NCBI GenBank assembly: GCA_949297765.1
Contig: CASFTV010000020.1
Span: 1 to 64,000 of the forward strand
DNA length: 64,000 bases
From: an uncultured bacterium
GTDB taxonomy: Bacteria > Verrucomicrobiota > Lentisphaeria > Victivallales > UBA1829
Direction: 5' to 3'
Positions 42,146-51,177 of the stretch are shown here, piece after piece. The translations under genes were made by a program, and so were the position numbers. How positions within the stretch are numbered: the first letter of the stretch is position 1; every line of letters begins with the position of its first letter. Below the pieces are notes generated by a model. It was not told the DNA's origin and did no database searches. It saw only the letters and a list, made by a program, of their open reading frames with translations.

Positions 42146-44304
42146 AACCATTGCTTCGAGTTGCTCTTGCGGGGAATCCGAACTGCGGGAAGACAACGAT
42201 TTTCAATCAGCTCACCGGAGCCCGGCAGCATGTCGGGAACTATCCCGGGGTGACCGTGGAAAGCAAATCCGGACATTGTTCGCTGGAGGACATGGAAATA
42301 GAACTGATTGATCTTCCAGGAATCTATTCGCTTTCCTCCAGTTCGCCGGAGGAGGAGATTGCGTTCCGGGTCCTGACGTCCCGGGGGATTGATCTGATCC
42401 TGAACGTGATCGACTCTTCCGTTCCGCAGCGGAATCTGTATCTGACAACGCAGCTGGCGGAACTGGGGATCCCGATGCTTCTGGTGTTCAACGTTGCAGA
42501 CGAGGCGGAAAAAAAAGGACTTCAGTTCGATTTTCCCAGACTGGAACGTTATTTCGGGGCGGACATCGTTCAGACGGTCGGTTCCCGGGGAAACGGCATT
42601 GCCCGTCTGAAGGAGTCGGTCCGAAACATGCTCTCCCGTCCGGACTGCCGCTGTGCGCCGAAGCTGGAATACGGTCCCGATGTGGACGACGCAATCCGTG
42701 AAATCTCCGGACGGATTGATGCGCTGCACAGTGCGGCGTTCTCCCACATTCCCTCGCGCTTTTTCGCGATCAAACTTCTGGAACACGACACATCCGTCTG
42801 GAAACTTCCGGATTTCGATTCCGTCCATACGGAGGTGGAGAACCAGATCCGTCACCTCTATGCGAAACATGCGATTCAGGCGGATACCTTCATGGCGGAC
42901 TGCCGGTATGCCATGCTGGCCGGCGCATGCCGCGACGCGATCACGGTCACCCGGGAACGCCGACAGGAAATCTCGGATAAAATCGACTCCGTCATGACCA
43001 ACAAAGTGATCGGTCTTCCCCTGTTCTTTCTCATCATGTACGCGGTCTTCACCTTTACGTTCACCTGTGCCGATCCGATGATCGGCTGGATTGAAAGCGG
43101 ATTCGGCGCGCTCGGCGACGCGGTCGGATCCGTCTGGCCGGAGACAGAACTTCCGTTCCTGCGGGCTCTCCTGATCAGCGGTGTCATCGACGGTGTGGGC
43201 GGTGTGATCGTTTTCCTGCCGAACATTCTTTTCCTGTTTCTTGCCATCGCCTTTCTGGAGGATTCCGGCTACATGGCCCGTGCCGCGTTCGTGATGGACG
43301 GCGTGATGCGCAAATTCGGTCTGCACGGGAAGAGTTTTGTCCCGCTTGTTCTCGGCTTCGGCTGCACCGTTCCCGCGATCATGGCAACCCGCAGCATCGA
43401 ATCGGAAAAAGACCGGACAACCACGATCATGGTTCTTCCTCTGATCAGCTGCAGCGCGCGGCTTCCGATCTATGCTCTGATCATTCCGGCGTTTTTTGCC
43501 GTGCGGTATCAGGCGTTTGTGATGTGGCTGATCTATGCGGTCGGCATCGTGATGGCTCTGGCTGCGGCGCGCGTGATGAAATCCACGCTGTTCAAGGGGG
43601 ACGGCGAAGTCTATCTGATGGAGCTTCCCCCTTACCGGGTCCCGACTTTGAAAAGCGTTTTCCTGCACATGTGGGACCGCTGTGTGATGTATCTGCACAA
43701 GGCGGGAACCATTATTCTGGTCACCTCCGTGATTCTCTTTATTGCAAACACCTGGCCGGAGAAGACGGAGTTCCGCTCGGATTCCGCCTCCCGGACAGCG
43801 CAGATGGAGACGGTCCGCTCACCGGCGGGCGCAACGGATGCGACTGCACCGGAATCTCCCGAATCCCTCCGCCTTGCCCGCGCAGCCGAAGCAATGGAGA
43901 ATACGCTCTCGGGACGGATCGGACGGTTTCTGGAACCGGTGTTCAAACCCCTCGGATTCGACTGGCGGGTGACGACCGCCGCAATCGGCGCTCTCGCGGC
44001 AAAGGAGGTGTTTGTCTCGCAGATGGGAATTCTCTATTCGGTCGGCGAGGCGGACGAGGAATCCGCTCCGCTGCGGCAGCATCTCCGCGAAAATTATACG
44101 CCGCTTCAGGCATTCTGCATGATGATCTTCTGTCTGCTTTCCATTCCGTGTCTCGCGACCCTTGCGATCATCAAACGCGAGTTGAATTCGTGGAAAATGG
44201 CGTGCTGCGAGGCTCTCGGGCTGTTTGTCCTGGCGTATCTTGTGACGTTTCTGGTGTATCAGACCGGGACGCTTCTTCAGATCGGAACCCGTCTCCTGAA
44301 CTGA
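42142..44304 (+). CDS. feoB: Ferrous iron transport protein B
   Basis: A 720-residue inner-membrane Fe(II) transporter. GNPNCGKTTIFN is G1, GNYPGVTVE the switch, DLPGIYSL G3 and NVADEAEKKG G4; then a helical GDI domain and two Gate domains (FGCTVPAIMATRSIESEKDR holds the Cys motif; AAKEVFVSQMGILYSVGEADE). A C-terminal hydrophobic helix ends the protein. No FeoC was found downstream. Translationally coupled to feoA. Confidence 0.97.
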   Translation: MKPLLRVALAGNPNCGKTTIFNQLTGARQHVGNYPGVTVESKSGHCSLEDMEIELIDLPGIYSLSSSSPEEEIAFRVLTSRGIDLILNVIDSSVPQRNLYLTTQLAELGIPMLLVFNVADEAEKKGLQFDFPRLERYFGADIVQTVGSRGNGIARLKESVRNMLSRPDCRCAPKLEYGPDVDDAIREISGRIDALHSAAFSHIPSRFFAIKLLEHDTSVWKLPDFDSVHTEVENQIRHLYAKHAIQADTFMADCRYAMLAGACRDAITVTRERRQEISDKIDSVMTNKVIGLPLFFLIMYAVFTFTFTCADPMIGWIESGFGALGDAVGSVWPETELPFLRALLISGVIDGVGGVIVFLPNILFLFLAIAFLEDSGYMARAAFVMDGVMRKFGLHGKSFVPLVLGFGCTVPAIMATRSIESEKDRTTTIMVLPLISCSARLPIYALIIPAFFAVRYQAFVMWLIYAVGIVMALAAARVMKSTLFKGDGEVYLMELPPYRVPTLKSVFLHMWDRCVMYLHKAGTIILVTSVILFIANTWPEKTEFRSDSASRTAQMETVRSPAGATDATAPESPESLRLARAAEAMENTLSGRIGRFLEPVFKPLGFDWRVTTAAIGALAAKEVFVSQMGILYSVGEADEESAPLRQHLRENYTPLQAFCMMIFCLLSIPCLATLAIIKRELNSWKMACCEALGLFVLAYLVTFLVYQTGTLLQIGTRLLN

Positions 44305-44314
44305 AGATTCCCTC

Positions 44315-44356
44315 TTCCGCCGTCGTCCGGAGACCGTTCAACGGGCGACGGCGGAA
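44315..44356. repeat. 11-bp inverted repeat between feoB and flavoprotein gene
   Basis: TTCCGCCGTCG at 44315-44325 pairs perfectly with CGACGGCGGAA at 44346-44356 across a 20-base loop that itself contains short complementary parts. It spans the convergent gene ends, so it could end transcription from both sides, though there is no T-run. Confidence 0.45.
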
Positions 44357-45702
44357 ATGGCGTGTTCGAAAATGCGGCGGATCAGTTCCCGTCGCGGACA
44401 CTCCGGAAGCGCCAGTGCTTCCCGGTATCCGAGTTCGAGCTCTTCGCGGGAGCTGAGCGGATCGAACCGGCGGTCGAGAAGTTCGGCCGCGGCTGGGAAA
44501 AAGTCCGCAGGTTCGGACACAGGAGAGAATGCGGCGGATCCGTTTCCCGCAGAGGAGTGCGTTGCCGCGTAATGCGCCGCCGAATGTCCGGCAATCCGGC
44601 CGAAGACGAGCACTTCCAATCCGGCATTGCCCCCGAGCCGGTCCCGTCCATGGAGTCCGCCCGCCGCTTCGCCCGCCGCGAACAGACCGGGAATCCGCGT
44701 GGAGGTGTCCGGCGCGATCCGAATTCCCCCGAGCGTTGTGTGCGCACCGGGACGCACTTCAAAACAGAGATCGTTGAACCGCGGTGAAAGGCGCTGGAAG
44801 CGGGCATGATATTCGGGATATTTCCGGGCGAATGCCGCTTCGTCGACGTCTCGGAAGTCGTAGAGAATTCCACCGTGCGGACCGCCCCGTCCCGCGCGGA
44901 TCTCGCGCAGAATGCGTTCGGCAAGCTCCCGTTTCCGCGGGACTGTCTCTCCCGGTGCAAGAAGGGATTCGCCGCGGCCGTTCCGAAGTTTCGCTCCTTC
45001 ATGAAGGACGGTCGTGATGACCGGAAAACCGGAAAGACGGGCCGGATGGACCGTGACCGTCGGTTCAAACTGTACGAATCCGGGATCGCGCAGTTCACCT
45101 CCGGCCTCCAGCGCGAGCAGAGCGCAGTCTCCGCGCAGATTCTTGCTCCATGTGCTGAATTTCCAGAGACCGGCGAATCCGCCTCCCGCCAGAATGACCG
45201 CTTTGCAGCGGATGAATTCGCCGTTTTCACACCACGCCCCGCGGACTCCCTCCGCATCGACGAAAAGGTGGACGATCCGGATCGGTTCCGTCCGGACCCG
45301 GAGGCGTTCCAGCACCTGCTTTCCCGTTGTCGTTCCCGAGTGGACGACGCGCGGACAGGAGGAGCCGACCGCGTTGACCGTGTCGAACCGTCCGTCCGGC
45401 GTGCGGTCGAAGACGATTCCCATGCGGATCAGCCGCTCCAGTTCGGGGATCGCCCGTTCCGCAAGAACCCGTACCAGATCCGGATCGGAGAATCCTCCGC
45501 CGGAGCGCAGTGTGTCCTGCCGGAAAAGTTCCGGGGAGTCCGGCGGATTCACCGGAGCGGAAAATCCCATGATCTCGCTTGACGCGCCTCCGCCGGCATC
45601 GGCTGTGAGAAGGCGCAGTGCCGGATCAAGATCGCGGATCTCCGCCGCCGCGCAGCATCCGGCAAGACCTCCGCCGACGATCAGAATGTCGCACTCCCGC
45701 AT
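44338..45702 (-). CDS. FAD-binding fumarate reductase/aspartate oxidase-like flavoprotein
   Basis: A 454-residue flavoprotein. ILIVGGGLAGCCAAAEI is the FAD Rossmann loop, VVHSGTTTGKQVLERL the SdhA/NadB-like second block and GAHTTLGGIRIAPDTSTRIPGLFAAGEAAGGLHGRDRLGGNAGLEVLVFG the capping signature. It is shorter than SdhA or NadB at the C-terminus. As last gene of a sugar-acid operon, it may oxidise a sugar-derived acid or dehydrogenate a C4 acid; the substrate is unknown. ATG at 45702 follows GGGAG. Confidence 0.8.
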   Translation of the reverse strand: MRECDILIVGGGLAGCCAAAEIRDLDPALRLLTADAGGGASSEIMGFSAPVNPPDSPELFRQDTLRSGGGFSDPDLVRVLAERAIPELERLIRMGIVFDRTPDGRFDTVNAVGSSCPRVVHSGTTTGKQVLERLRVRTEPIRIVHLFVDAEGVRGAWCENGEFIRCKAVILAGGGFAGLWKFSTWSKNLRGDCALLALEAGGELRDPGFVQFEPTVTVHPARLSGFPVITTVLHEGAKLRNGRGESLLAPGETVPRKRELAERILREIRAGRGGPHGGILYDFRDVDEAAFARKYPEYHARFQRLSPRFNDLCFEVRPGAHTTLGGIRIAPDTSTRIPGLFAAGEAAGGLHGRDRLGGNAGLEVLVFGRIAGHSAAHYAATHSSAGNGSAAFSPVSEPADFFPAAAELLDRRFDPLSSREELELGYREALALPECPRRELIRRIFEHAISAVAR

Positions 45703-45725
45703 TGCAGGCTCCCGGTGTTTTCCGT

Positions 45726-47393
45726 TCAGAATTCCCAGACCGCTCCGTTGGCGAGCGATCCCGCATTTCTGGCAAACAGGCGCAGGAACGGCGGAATTCC
45801 TGTCGGATCGAATTTCCACGACCACTTTTTCCGACGTTCCTCCAGTTCCGATTCCGGAACGTCGAGGTCGAGGGTTCGTTCGTCGAGATCAATGCGGATT
45901 CTGTCGCCGTCCTGTACCAGCGCGAGAGGACTTCCCAGCGCGGCTTCCGGAGAGAGATAGCCGATCGAAAGTCCGCTGCTGCCGCCGGAGAATCTTCCGT
46001 CGGTGACGATTGCCACATCGTGCGCCAGTCCGCGTCCCTTCAGCTCCTTTTGGAACTGGTAGGAGGTGGTCCCGAACGCCCCTTTCGGCCCGAGGTACCG
46101 GAGAACGCAGACATCGCCTTTCCGAATTCTGTTCGCATCAAGTGCGTCAAGCGCGGAACGGAGCGAGTCGAAACATTTTGCCGGCCCGCGGAATTTCCGC
46201 ATCGACTCCTCCACCGCCGCGGCCTTGATGATGGCTCCATCGGGAGCAAGCGTCCCGTAGAGAACATAAAGCGCTCCCTCCCGCGAGACGGGATTTTCCA
46301 TCGGACGGATGATCTCCGGATCGAAGACAACGGCGTTTGCGCAGTTCTCCGCAAGAGTTTTCCCGGTGACCGTGAGCGCATCTCCGTGAAGTTTCGGCAT
46401 CAGGGTTTTGAGAATCGCGCGCGATCCGCCGGCCCGGTCGATCTCCTGCAGATGCCACGGTCCGCTCGGAGAGGCCCCGACCAGCTGCGGAATTTCGCGG
46501 GATGCCCGGTCGAAATGAGCCCACCAGCGGTCGCGCAGTCCCGCCTCGCTCGCGATCGCGGGAAGGTGCATGAAGAGATTGGTTGATCCGGCGGTCGCCA
46601 TGGTGATCGCGATTGCGTTGTCGATCGCTTCGGGTGTGAGGATCCGGCGTGCGGTGATGCCGTCTTCCAGAAGTTTCATGATCTGCCGTCCCGCCCGGTA
46701 GGCGGTCTGCAGCAGTTCGGAGGAGACCGCCGACATGCAGCCGTTGCCGGGAAGCGTCATCCCGAGCGCCTCCGCCGCAAGGCACATGCTGTTGGCGGTG
46801 GTCATGACGCCGCATGCGCCGCAGGGGGTGTACATCCGTTCGACTTCCCGTTCCGCCTGTTTCCGGTCGTATTCGCCCTGCATGGCTTTTCCGACGTTGT
46901 CCGTGAGTTCGATGTAGTTGACCGCTTTTCCGTCGAGGAACGGCATGGGCATGTATCCGCCCGTGACGAGAATGGCCGGAATGTCGAGCCGCGCGGCCGC
47001 CATCAGATGGCCGGGTACGATGGAATCGCAGGTGGAGAGCAGGACCATCGCGTCGAACATGTTGGCTTCGACGATCAGTTCCACCTCGTCCGCGATGCTG
47101 TTGCGGCTCGGAAGTTCGATGTAGCGCGGATTCTTCAGAACCATGCCGTCGCAGATTCCGCTGGTCATCACTTCGAAGGGGAGTCCGCCCGATTCCCGGA
47201 TTCCCTGTTTCACCCGTTCCGCCAGAGTCCGCAGATGGACATGGCCCGGATTGTATTCATTCCACGAGTTCACAACCGCGATGAGCGGACGGCGGAACTC
47301 CTCCTCCGTATAGCCCATTCCGCGGACCAGTCCCCGCCGGCACTCTCCCGCCACGCCGTAGGGAATTTCACTGCGTTCGTTGCATTTTTGCAT
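45726..47393 (-). CDS. IlvD/Edd-family dehydratase lacking the CDK lysine
   Basis: A 555-residue iron-sulfur dehydratase. ICDGMVLKN, STCDSIVPGH and CGACGVMTTANSMCLAAEALGMTLPGNG supply the three cluster Cys; VTDGRFSGGSSGLSIGYLSPEAALG holds the catalytic Ser and the metal Glu. The motif usually reads CDKxxPG; here it is CDS, losing the Lys that is carbamylated and binds Mg in structurally known sugar-acid dehydratases. Position in a sugar operon favours an aldonate dehydratase over branched-chain synthesis. ATG at 47393 follows GAGGTGA. Confidence 0.85.
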   Translation of the reverse strand: MQKCNERSEIPYGVAGECRRGLVRGMGYTEEEFRRPLIAVVNSWNEYNPGHVHLRTLAERVKQGIRESGGLPFEVMTSGICDGMVLKNPRYIELPSRNSIADEVELIVEANMFDAMVLLSTCDSIVPGHLMAAARLDIPAILVTGGYMPMPFLDGKAVNYIELTDNVGKAMQGEYDRKQAEREVERMYTPCGACGVMTTANSMCLAAEALGMTLPGNGCMSAVSSELLQTAYRAGRQIMKLLEDGITARRILTPEAIDNAIAITMATAGSTNLFMHLPAIASEAGLRDRWWAHFDRASREIPQLVGASPSGPWHLQEIDRAGGSRAILKTLMPKLHGDALTVTGKTLAENCANAVVFDPEIIRPMENPVSREGALYVLYGTLAPDGAIIKAAAVEESMRKFRGPAKCFDSLRSALDALDANRIRKGDVCVLRYLGPKGAFGTTSYQFQKELKGRGLAHDVAIVTDGRFSGGSSGLSIGYLSPEAALGSPLALVQDGDRIRIDLDERTLDLDVPESELEERRKKWSWKFDPTGIPPFLRLFARNAGSLANGAVWEF

Positions 47394-47402
47394 GGACTCA
47401 CC

Positions 47403-49127
47403 TCAAAGCCGGGTCATGGAGTACGGCGGATACGTTTTGCCGTCCAGTTCGCACGTCTCGCCGCCCAGGTTGAAGACCAGAACCGAGCCGTCGGAATAGG
47501 TGATCCGGAAGAGCTGATTCTCCTTCCGTTCCTCAAATTCTTCCATGAATTCGTACTGGAGATCGCTGATTGTGCGGTAGCGGTCGTAGTCGCGTTTGAT
47601 TTTCGCCACGTCCGCCGCAAGCTGTTCGGGGGTGCCGAACCGGAGGTCCTCCTCGCCCATCCAGTTGGTGCCCGAGGAGCGGAATTTCGCAAAGAAGTAC
47701 GACAGCGGCCGGCCGCCCCATGCCAGATTCAGAAGCGGAAGAACCGGATCGGATTTGATGCTGGCGTTCACCGTGTCGCAGAACGTGTTGTAGAGAACGA
47801 TTCCGTGGTACACCACATGCCAGAACGGAATGTGCTTATCGACCAGCGGACGTTCAAATTCGCCGTTCCGGTGGAAGACCGTGTAGAGAACATAGTCAAG
47901 ATCGCCGATGCAGAAGTCCCACGATCCCTCCGACGCGCTTGCGCCGACCTTCTCCCGGGCGAGCGCCAGCGTTTTCCCCCTCCAGATTCCCGCTTCCTTC
48001 CGGTTCAGCGGATGACGCGGATCGTAGCATTTCACCGGACGCAGAATGCTCATCACATCCAGATAGTGGGTTCCGCGGAAGCCGAGACGCTGCATGTCGT
48101 TCATATCCTGCTCCGCGTACTCCTCGTGTGCCTTCTTCGGACAGAGATAGTAGGAGTTTCCGCCGCCCCAGTTGCCCTGCTGATGGAGCGAGCCGTCCTT
48201 GTCGCGCAGGCAGTTTTCCTCCCGCCAGCGCCGGGCGATTTTGTACGAATCGAGCAGATTGGTGTGCGCGCTGATGAGGTAGCCGTAGCGTTTCGCCTTT
48301 TCCGTGACGCGCTTGAGTCCCTCCTCGCCGCCGAGCAGGGGTTCCACGGGGAAGAGATCGGGGAAGCGCCCGTCGTGTCCGGATTTGTTCCAGCCCACGA
48401 GGCAGAACTCCGCATGTTCGATTCCCTGTTTGTGGAATTCATCCAGAATCTGTTCGCACTGTTCGAAGGTGATTGCCACATGGATCGGCGGCTCGGTCTC
48501 CTCGGTCTGATCGGGAACAGGGGAGGGGACCGGTTTCCACGCCAGACGGACCCGCACCTCCGGTCCGAGCGCGGCTTCTCCGACTACCGGAAAGCGCTTC
48601 ATCCGCTCGCGGATCGGCGTGCAGGCGTTCCGCTCCAGCTGATAGCGCCGATAGCGCCGCGCGGCGCCGCACCAGCTTGCTTCGGAAGCGGTCAATTCGA
48701 AAAAGCGCACCTCAAGATCTTCGTATGCGCCTTCCCCGTTCAGGAGAAAACGCGGGAACATGTAGTAGAATCCGTCCCGGATTCCGGTCATCAGGCTGTA
48801 TTCGAGCGACATGCCCGAGACGACCGCAAGAAATGCGCTTTTCCCGTTGTGGAACACATACAGCGGCATGTCGTTGCAGTCGAATTCGATCTCCTGTTCG
48901 GCGCGCGGACGGAAGAAAATCTGTCCGGCATGTCCGTCGTTGTCGATGCTCGGAACCACATAAAACCCTTCGGAAGAGATTGCCGCTTTGCAGAAATCCG
49001 GAAGAAAATCCACGGATTTCGTCTCCGCCGGAATTTCTTCTTTGCGGAGAATTGCGCGGTTCCCGTTCATGACAACCGGAATTTCGCGTTCGGTGCCGTC
49101 CTGCATTCGGAGAATTGCTGTGTACAT
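47403..49127 (-). CDS. Putative glycoside hydrolase-like protein (DUF5696-like)
   Basis: A 574-residue cytosolic protein. Residues about 1-210 look beta-rich; about 230-480 look like a TIM barrel (EHAEFCLVGWNKSGHDGRFPDLFP, YLISAHTNLLDSYKIARRW, GTHYLDVMSILRPVKCYDPRHPLNR with possible acidic residues), then a C-terminal beta domain (LFRITYSDGSVLVFNLGGETCELDGKTYPPYSM). It resembles DUF5696-type proteins related to GH101 barrels; I am not certain. It lies between the IlvD/Edd and SDR genes in one operon, so it may release the sugar used there. Confidence 0.62.
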   Translation of the reverse strand: MYTAILRMQDGTEREIPVVMNGNRAILRKEEIPAETKSVDFLPDFCKAAISSEGFYVVPSIDNDGHAGQIFFRPRAEQEIEFDCNDMPLYVFHNGKSAFLAVVSGMSLEYSLMTGIRDGFYYMFPRFLLNGEGAYEDLEVRFFELTASEASWCGAARRYRRYQLERNACTPIRERMKRFPVVGEAALGPEVRVRLAWKPVPSPVPDQTEETEPPIHVAITFEQCEQILDEFHKQGIEHAEFCLVGWNKSGHDGRFPDLFPVEPLLGGEEGLKRVTEKAKRYGYLISAHTNLLDSYKIARRWREENCLRDKDGSLHQQGNWGGGNSYYLCPKKAHEEYAEQDMNDMQRLGFRGTHYLDVMSILRPVKCYDPRHPLNRKEAGIWRGKTLALAREKVGASASEGSWDFCIGDLDYVLYTVFHRNGEFERPLVDKHIPFWHVVYHGIVLYNTFCDTVNASIKSDPVLPLLNLAWGGRPLSYFFAKFRSSGTNWMGEEDLRFGTPEQLAADVAKIKRDYDRYRTISDLQYEFMEEFEERKENQLFRITYSDGSVLVFNLGGETCELDGKTYPPYSMTRL

Positions 49128-49147
49128 GGTGTTCTGTCCTTATGGTG

Positions 49148-49951
49148 TTATTTTTCGTATGCTTCGAGCATGGAGTCGATGCCGCCGTCGATGGACTGCC
49201 CCCCGTCGATCACGAAGGTCTGCCCGGTGATGAAGGCGGATTTTTCGTCGTCCGCCAGAAACAGCATCAGCGGGGTGATGTCGTCGACGCTTCCGAGCCG
49301 TCCGAGCGGAATTTTCCTCAGAAACGCATTCATATCCGCTTCCGAATACCGGCTGGAAAGTTTCGTCAGAATGAAGCCCGGCGCAATGCCGTTCACGTTG
49401 ATGCCGTATTTGGCCACTTCGCATGCCAGAGCCTTCGTGAACATGTTGAGTCCGGCCTTGCCCGGCGAGTAGGGGAGAAGTTTCCGCTTCACCCAGGTGA
49501 CCATGCTGTGGATCGAGCTGACATTGATGATTTTGCCGCGTGTTTTGCGGTCGATCATATCCCGCACCGCGATGCGCGAGGTGTAGGCCGCCGCATTCAG
49601 GTTGAGATCGATCTGTTTGTTCCAGTAGTCCAGCGGCATGTCGATGAAGCCTCCGCGGGGGATCTGGAGCGCTCCGCCCGCGTTGTTGATCAGAACGTCG
49701 ATGCCTCCGAACCGCCGGATGAAGCTGCCGACCATCGTTTCGCAGGCGGAAGCGTCGCTGACGTCCGCCGGATAGATCTCCGCATCGCATCCGAGAGAGC
49801 GGATTTTGGCGGCGGTCTCCTCCGCTCCTTCCGGGTTCCGGTTGCAGTTCAATCCGATGGCGCAGCCCTCTTTCGCAAACGCAAGAGCCGTCGCCGCACC
49901 GATCCCGTGCGACGATCCCGTAATCAGAACCCGCTTTCCTTTCACGCTCAT
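49148..49951 (-). CDS. SDR-family sugar dehydrogenase-like protein
   Basis: A 267-residue short-chain dehydrogenase. VLITGSSHGIGAATALAF is the cofactor loop, VLINNAGG the NNAG motif, INVSSIHSMV the catalytic Ser and YSPGKAG the YxxxK pair. It resembles glucose 1-dehydrogenase; together with the IlvD/Edd dehydratase, oxidation of an aldose to an aldonate is plausible. ATG at 49951 follows AAGGAGAA. A promoter and operator-like dyad lie just upstream. Confidence 0.9.
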   Translation of the reverse strand: MSVKGKRVLITGSSHGIGAATALAFAKEGCAIGLNCNRNPEGAEETAAKIRSLGCDAEIYPADVSDASACETMVGSFIRRFGGIDVLINNAGGALQIPRGGFIDMPLDYWNKQIDLNLNAAAYTSRIAVRDMIDRKTRGKIINVSSIHSMVTWVKRKLLPYSPGKAGLNMFTKALACEVAKYGINVNGIAPGFILTKLSSRYSEADMNAFLRKIPLGRLGSVDDITPLMLFLADDEKSAFITGQTFVIDGGQSIDGGIDSMLEAYEK

Positions 49952-49994
49952 GAGTTCTCCTTGTATTCTTCCTCTTTTTATCATGTTTGATATA

Positions 49995-50023
49995 AATATA
50001 TTCACCTTGCAGCTGAATGCAAG
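49995..50023 (-). promoter_or_regulatory. Internal promoter with operator-like dyad
   Basis: On the minus strand TTGCAT (50022-50017), 16-bp spacer, TATATT (50000-49995). The inverted repeat CTTGCA-N6-TGCAAG (50006-50023) overlaps the -35 box. It lies in the 89-base gap between the ROK gene and the SDR gene, a natural site for control by the ROK protein. Confidence 0.6.
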
Positions 50024-50040
50024 TCTCCGATCTGAAAAAG

Positions 50041-51177
50041 TCAGAAGAATTTTTCGTATGCGAGGCGGGCTGCGCCGATCGCGGCCTGATGCGGTCCGAG
50101 ATTGGTGATGTCGAGATGGCAGTCGCGCCGTTCTTCGGGGAGGATTTCTTTGAGTTTTTCGATGGTTTTCCGGAAGAGATATCCGTCGGGCCTGCTCTGT
50201 CCGCCGGAGAAGATCAGGGCTTCCGGAGCGTAGAGCTGGATCATGGAGGCGATGCCGATGGCGTTGTAGGAGGCCGCGGTGTCCAGAATGGCGGCTGCGT
50301 CGGGATCTCCGTTCGCGGCGGCGCGGTCGAGCGCGGGCGCCGAGTGCAGTTCCGGCCGGTCCGGGAGCTGTTCCGCCGCGATCCGGGCAAGATAGTTCGC
50401 TCCGGAATACGATTCCAGACATCCTTTGAATCCGCAGGTGCAGACATGGTTGTTGTTCGGGATGAGAATGTGTCCGATATACCCGACCGGCCGCTTCGGA
50501 TGGCTGATCAGCAGAAGATGGTTCGCCACGATGCCGGAGCCGATTCCGACGCCGAGTCCGATGTTGACCAGATTTCCGCATCCGGCCCGTTTTCCGAACC
50601 GGTATTCCGCGCAGACCGCGCCGACCTGTGTCGTGACCGCGTACACCGGAAGCCCGATCCGTTCCGAAAGCCCGGAGACCGGGATATTGGTCCCGAACTT
50701 CATTCCGAAGTTGCCGCCCGAGACGAGAATTCCGTTGTCCGAATCCACATTTCCTGAAACCGCCAGTCCCAGCGCATGGATTTTGCTCCGGTCCAGAGCG
50801 CTTTCCCGCACCCCGGTTTCGAAAATTTCCTCCGTCCGTTCGAGGAAGCGTTCCCGGCTCCGGAACGGTTCCGTCGCGCACTCCGTCCGGTAGAGGACAT
50901 TGAAATTCATGTCGCAGAACACCAGTTTCGTGTAGGCCGCGCCGATGTCGATTCCGCAGAAGGAGGCCGAGTCCGGATTGACGCACAGCGGAACGACCGG
51001 CCGTCCCGGCGCATGCGGCTTTTCCCGTCGGGCAAAGAGATATCCGCGTTTCAGCAGGGAGTCCGTCACCTTGCACATCGTTCCCCACGAGAGTCCTGTG
51101 ATCCGCTGGATCTCCTTCTTCGGGACGTTGTTCCGTCCGCTCCGGACGGCGTCCATCACTTTGACATTATTCGACAT
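50041..51177 (-). CDS. ROK-family transcriptional regulator
   Basis: A 378-residue NagC/XylR-type repressor. The N-terminal 70 residues are a winged helix-turn-helix (VPKKEIQRITGLSWGTMCKVTDSLLKRGYL); the rest is a sugar-kinase-like ROK fold with FCGIDIGAAYTKLV, GLGVGIGSGIVAN and the zinc motif CTCGFKGCLES. No kinase-only signature contradicts a regulatory role. It overlaps the MBL gene by 11 bases and precedes the SDR operon whose promoter carries a dyad. Confidence 0.92.
   Translation of the reverse strand: MSNNVKVMDAVRSGRNNVPKKEIQRITGLSWGTMCKVTDSLLKRGYLFARREKPHAPGRPVVPLCVNPDSASFCGIDIGAAYTKLVFCDMNFNVLYRTECATEPFRSRERFLERTEEIFETGVRESALDRSKIHALGLAVSGNVDSDNGILVSGGNFGMKFGTNIPVSGLSERIGLPVYAVTTQVGAVCAEYRFGKRAGCGNLVNIGLGVGIGSGIVANHLLLISHPKRPVGYIGHILIPNNNHVCTCGFKGCLESYSGANYLARIAAEQLPDRPELHSAPALDRAAANGDPDAAAILDTAASYNAIGIASMIQLYAPEALIFSGGQSRPDGYLFRKTIEKLKEILPEERRDCHLDITNLGPHQAAIGAARLAYEKFF

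Noticed and set aside
47007-49472. 821-codon open frame on the plus strand across three minus-strand genes
   Set aside because: It covers the IlvD/Edd, glycosidase-like and SDR genes in antisense, has no recognisable motif, and its length is explained by high GC codon bias.
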